A stretch of 6,521 nucleotides of DNA from UBA6345 sp045577635 (GTDB lineage: Bacteria > Bacillota > Clostridia > Christensenellales > UBA1242). This document shows, piece by piece, positions 6,253 through 6,521 of the stretch. The DNA lies in the NCBI GenBank assembly GCA_045577635.1, contig JAZNIS010000082.1:1-6521 (forward strand), written 5' to 3'. The position numbers were made by a program, and so were the translations under genes. The notes below the pieces were generated by a model. The model searched no databases. It was not told the DNA's origin and saw nothing but the letters and a program-made list of their open reading frames with translations. Within the stretch, counting starts at the first letter, position 1, and each line of letters starts with the position of its first letter.

Positions 6253-6486
6253 TTAAAAAGTATCAAAATCATCAAACGAATCATCATTTTCGGGTTCTTC
6301 ATTTTCCCAACTTTCACTTATATCATCTTCGCTAACTTCCCTAAAATCACATTCGCAATCTTCAAGAAGTTCGCCACAATATTCACATTGACTATCAAAA
6401 TCAAATGAATTTTTATTATTGTTTTTACTTTTATTTTTTTTAAAACCTAAAAGTTCGTCTAAAAAGTCAAAAAATACAAAACACAT
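6253..6486 (-). CDS. Small acidic protein with four clustered cysteines, function unknown
   Basis: I do not recognise this family. The 77 residues fall into three parts. Residues 1-15 are hydrophobic and aromatic (MCFVFFDFLDELLGF), too acidic and short for a clear membrane helix. Residues 16-27 are a Lys/Asn-rich linker. Residues 28-77 are strongly acidic. Cys34, Cys37, Cys44 and Cys46 (CEYCGELLEDCEC) form a compact CxxC plus CxC cluster that could bind one zinc ion; this is inferred. The end is almost all Asp, Glu, Asn, Ser and Phe. The only in-frame start is the ATG at 6486, with a TAA five codons upstream of it on the opposite side of the leader. The nearest SD-like run, AAAAGG (6500-6505), is 13 bases away, which is long. 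It sits 36 bases before lepA in the same direction, so co-transcription is likely. The biased but protein-like composition and its place in a packed operon argue for a real gene. Confidence 0.65.
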   Translation of the reverse strand: MCFVFFDFLDELLGFKKNKSKNNNKNSFDFDSQCEYCGELLEDCECDFREVSEDDISESWENEEPENDDSFDDFDTF

Positions 6487-6508
6487 AAAAAATTAAATAC
6501 CTTTTAAT

Positions 6509-6514
6509 ATTATA
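6509..6514 (-). promoter_or_regulatory. Possible -10 box upstream of the small acidic gene
   Basis: A perfect TATAAT lies 22 bases before the ATG of the small gene. A matching -35 would fall beyond the window edge and cannot be checked. TATAAT-like strings are frequent by chance in DNA this AT-rich, so this is only a candidate for the promoter of the small gene-lepA-hemW unit. Confidence 0.3.
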
Positions 6515-6521
6515 TTAATTT

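Noticed and set aside
1..6521. Alternative genetic code (TGA as Trp, or reassigned AGG/CGA), considered because of the AT-rich, Mollicutes-like composition
   Set aside because: Conserved Trp positions use TGG, and AGG and CGA fall at conserved Arg positions in DnaK and GrpE. No in-frame TGA interrupts any gene.
1..6521. CRISPR arrays, insertion sequences, tRNA or rRNA genes, phage or defence genes
   Set aside because: No direct-repeat arrays, transposase motifs, cloverleaf or rRNA sequence are visible. Nearly all of the window is taken by conserved genes with short gaps.

Overview
The window carries one compact, AT-rich set of genes, all on the minus strand. Read in the direction of transcription (high to low coordinates) the order is: small acidic Cys-containing protein, lepA, hemW, [terminator, promoter and CIRCE operator], hrcA, grpE, dnaK (cut by the window edge). 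This is the classic lepA-hemW-hrcA-grpE-dnaK order of Bacillota (Firmicutes). The DnaK also lacks the N-terminal-lobe insertion found in Gram-negative DnaKs. By eye the base composition is strongly AT-biased. The genetic code looks standard: TGG encodes Trp in HemW, AGG and CGA fall at conserved Arg positions in DnaK and GrpE, and TAA and TAG serve as stops. I infer a low-GC, probably uncultured and possibly host-associated Bacillota lineage. The species cannot be named from this window.

Region by region: 6253-6486 encodes a 77-residue acidic protein with four clustered cysteines and no recognisable function. 4420-6216 is lepA (elongation factor 4), which starts at TTG behind a strong Shine-Dalgarno (SD). 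3290-4420 is hemW, overlapping the lepA stop by one base (TAATG) with no SD of its own. A hairpin terminator with tails on both sides (3211-3246) follows hemW. The 220-base gap then holds a sigma-A-type promoter (3136-3164) and a CIRCE operator (3105-3131) at the predicted start of the heat-shock transcript. hrcA (2023-3069), grpE (1459-2019) and dnaK (1-1393, first 464 codons) follow.

The two units work together as translation and heme-protein housekeeping (lepA-hemW) and an autoregulated chaperone operon. HrcA binds CIRCE and represses hrcA-grpE-dnaK. DnaK is the ATP-driven Hsp70 and GrpE is its nucleotide exchange factor. dnaJ would be expected just past the left edge.

The most unusual item is the N-terminus of GrpE. 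Residues 13-42 hold 11 cysteines and 3 histidines in a regular Cys-x-Cys pattern like a metallothionein, fused to an otherwise ordinary GrpE. A strong SD directly before the first ATG indicates that this tail is translated. It suggests a metal- or redox-responsive Hsp70 exchange factor, which is inference. The small protein upstream of lepA shares the acidic and Cys-rich character.
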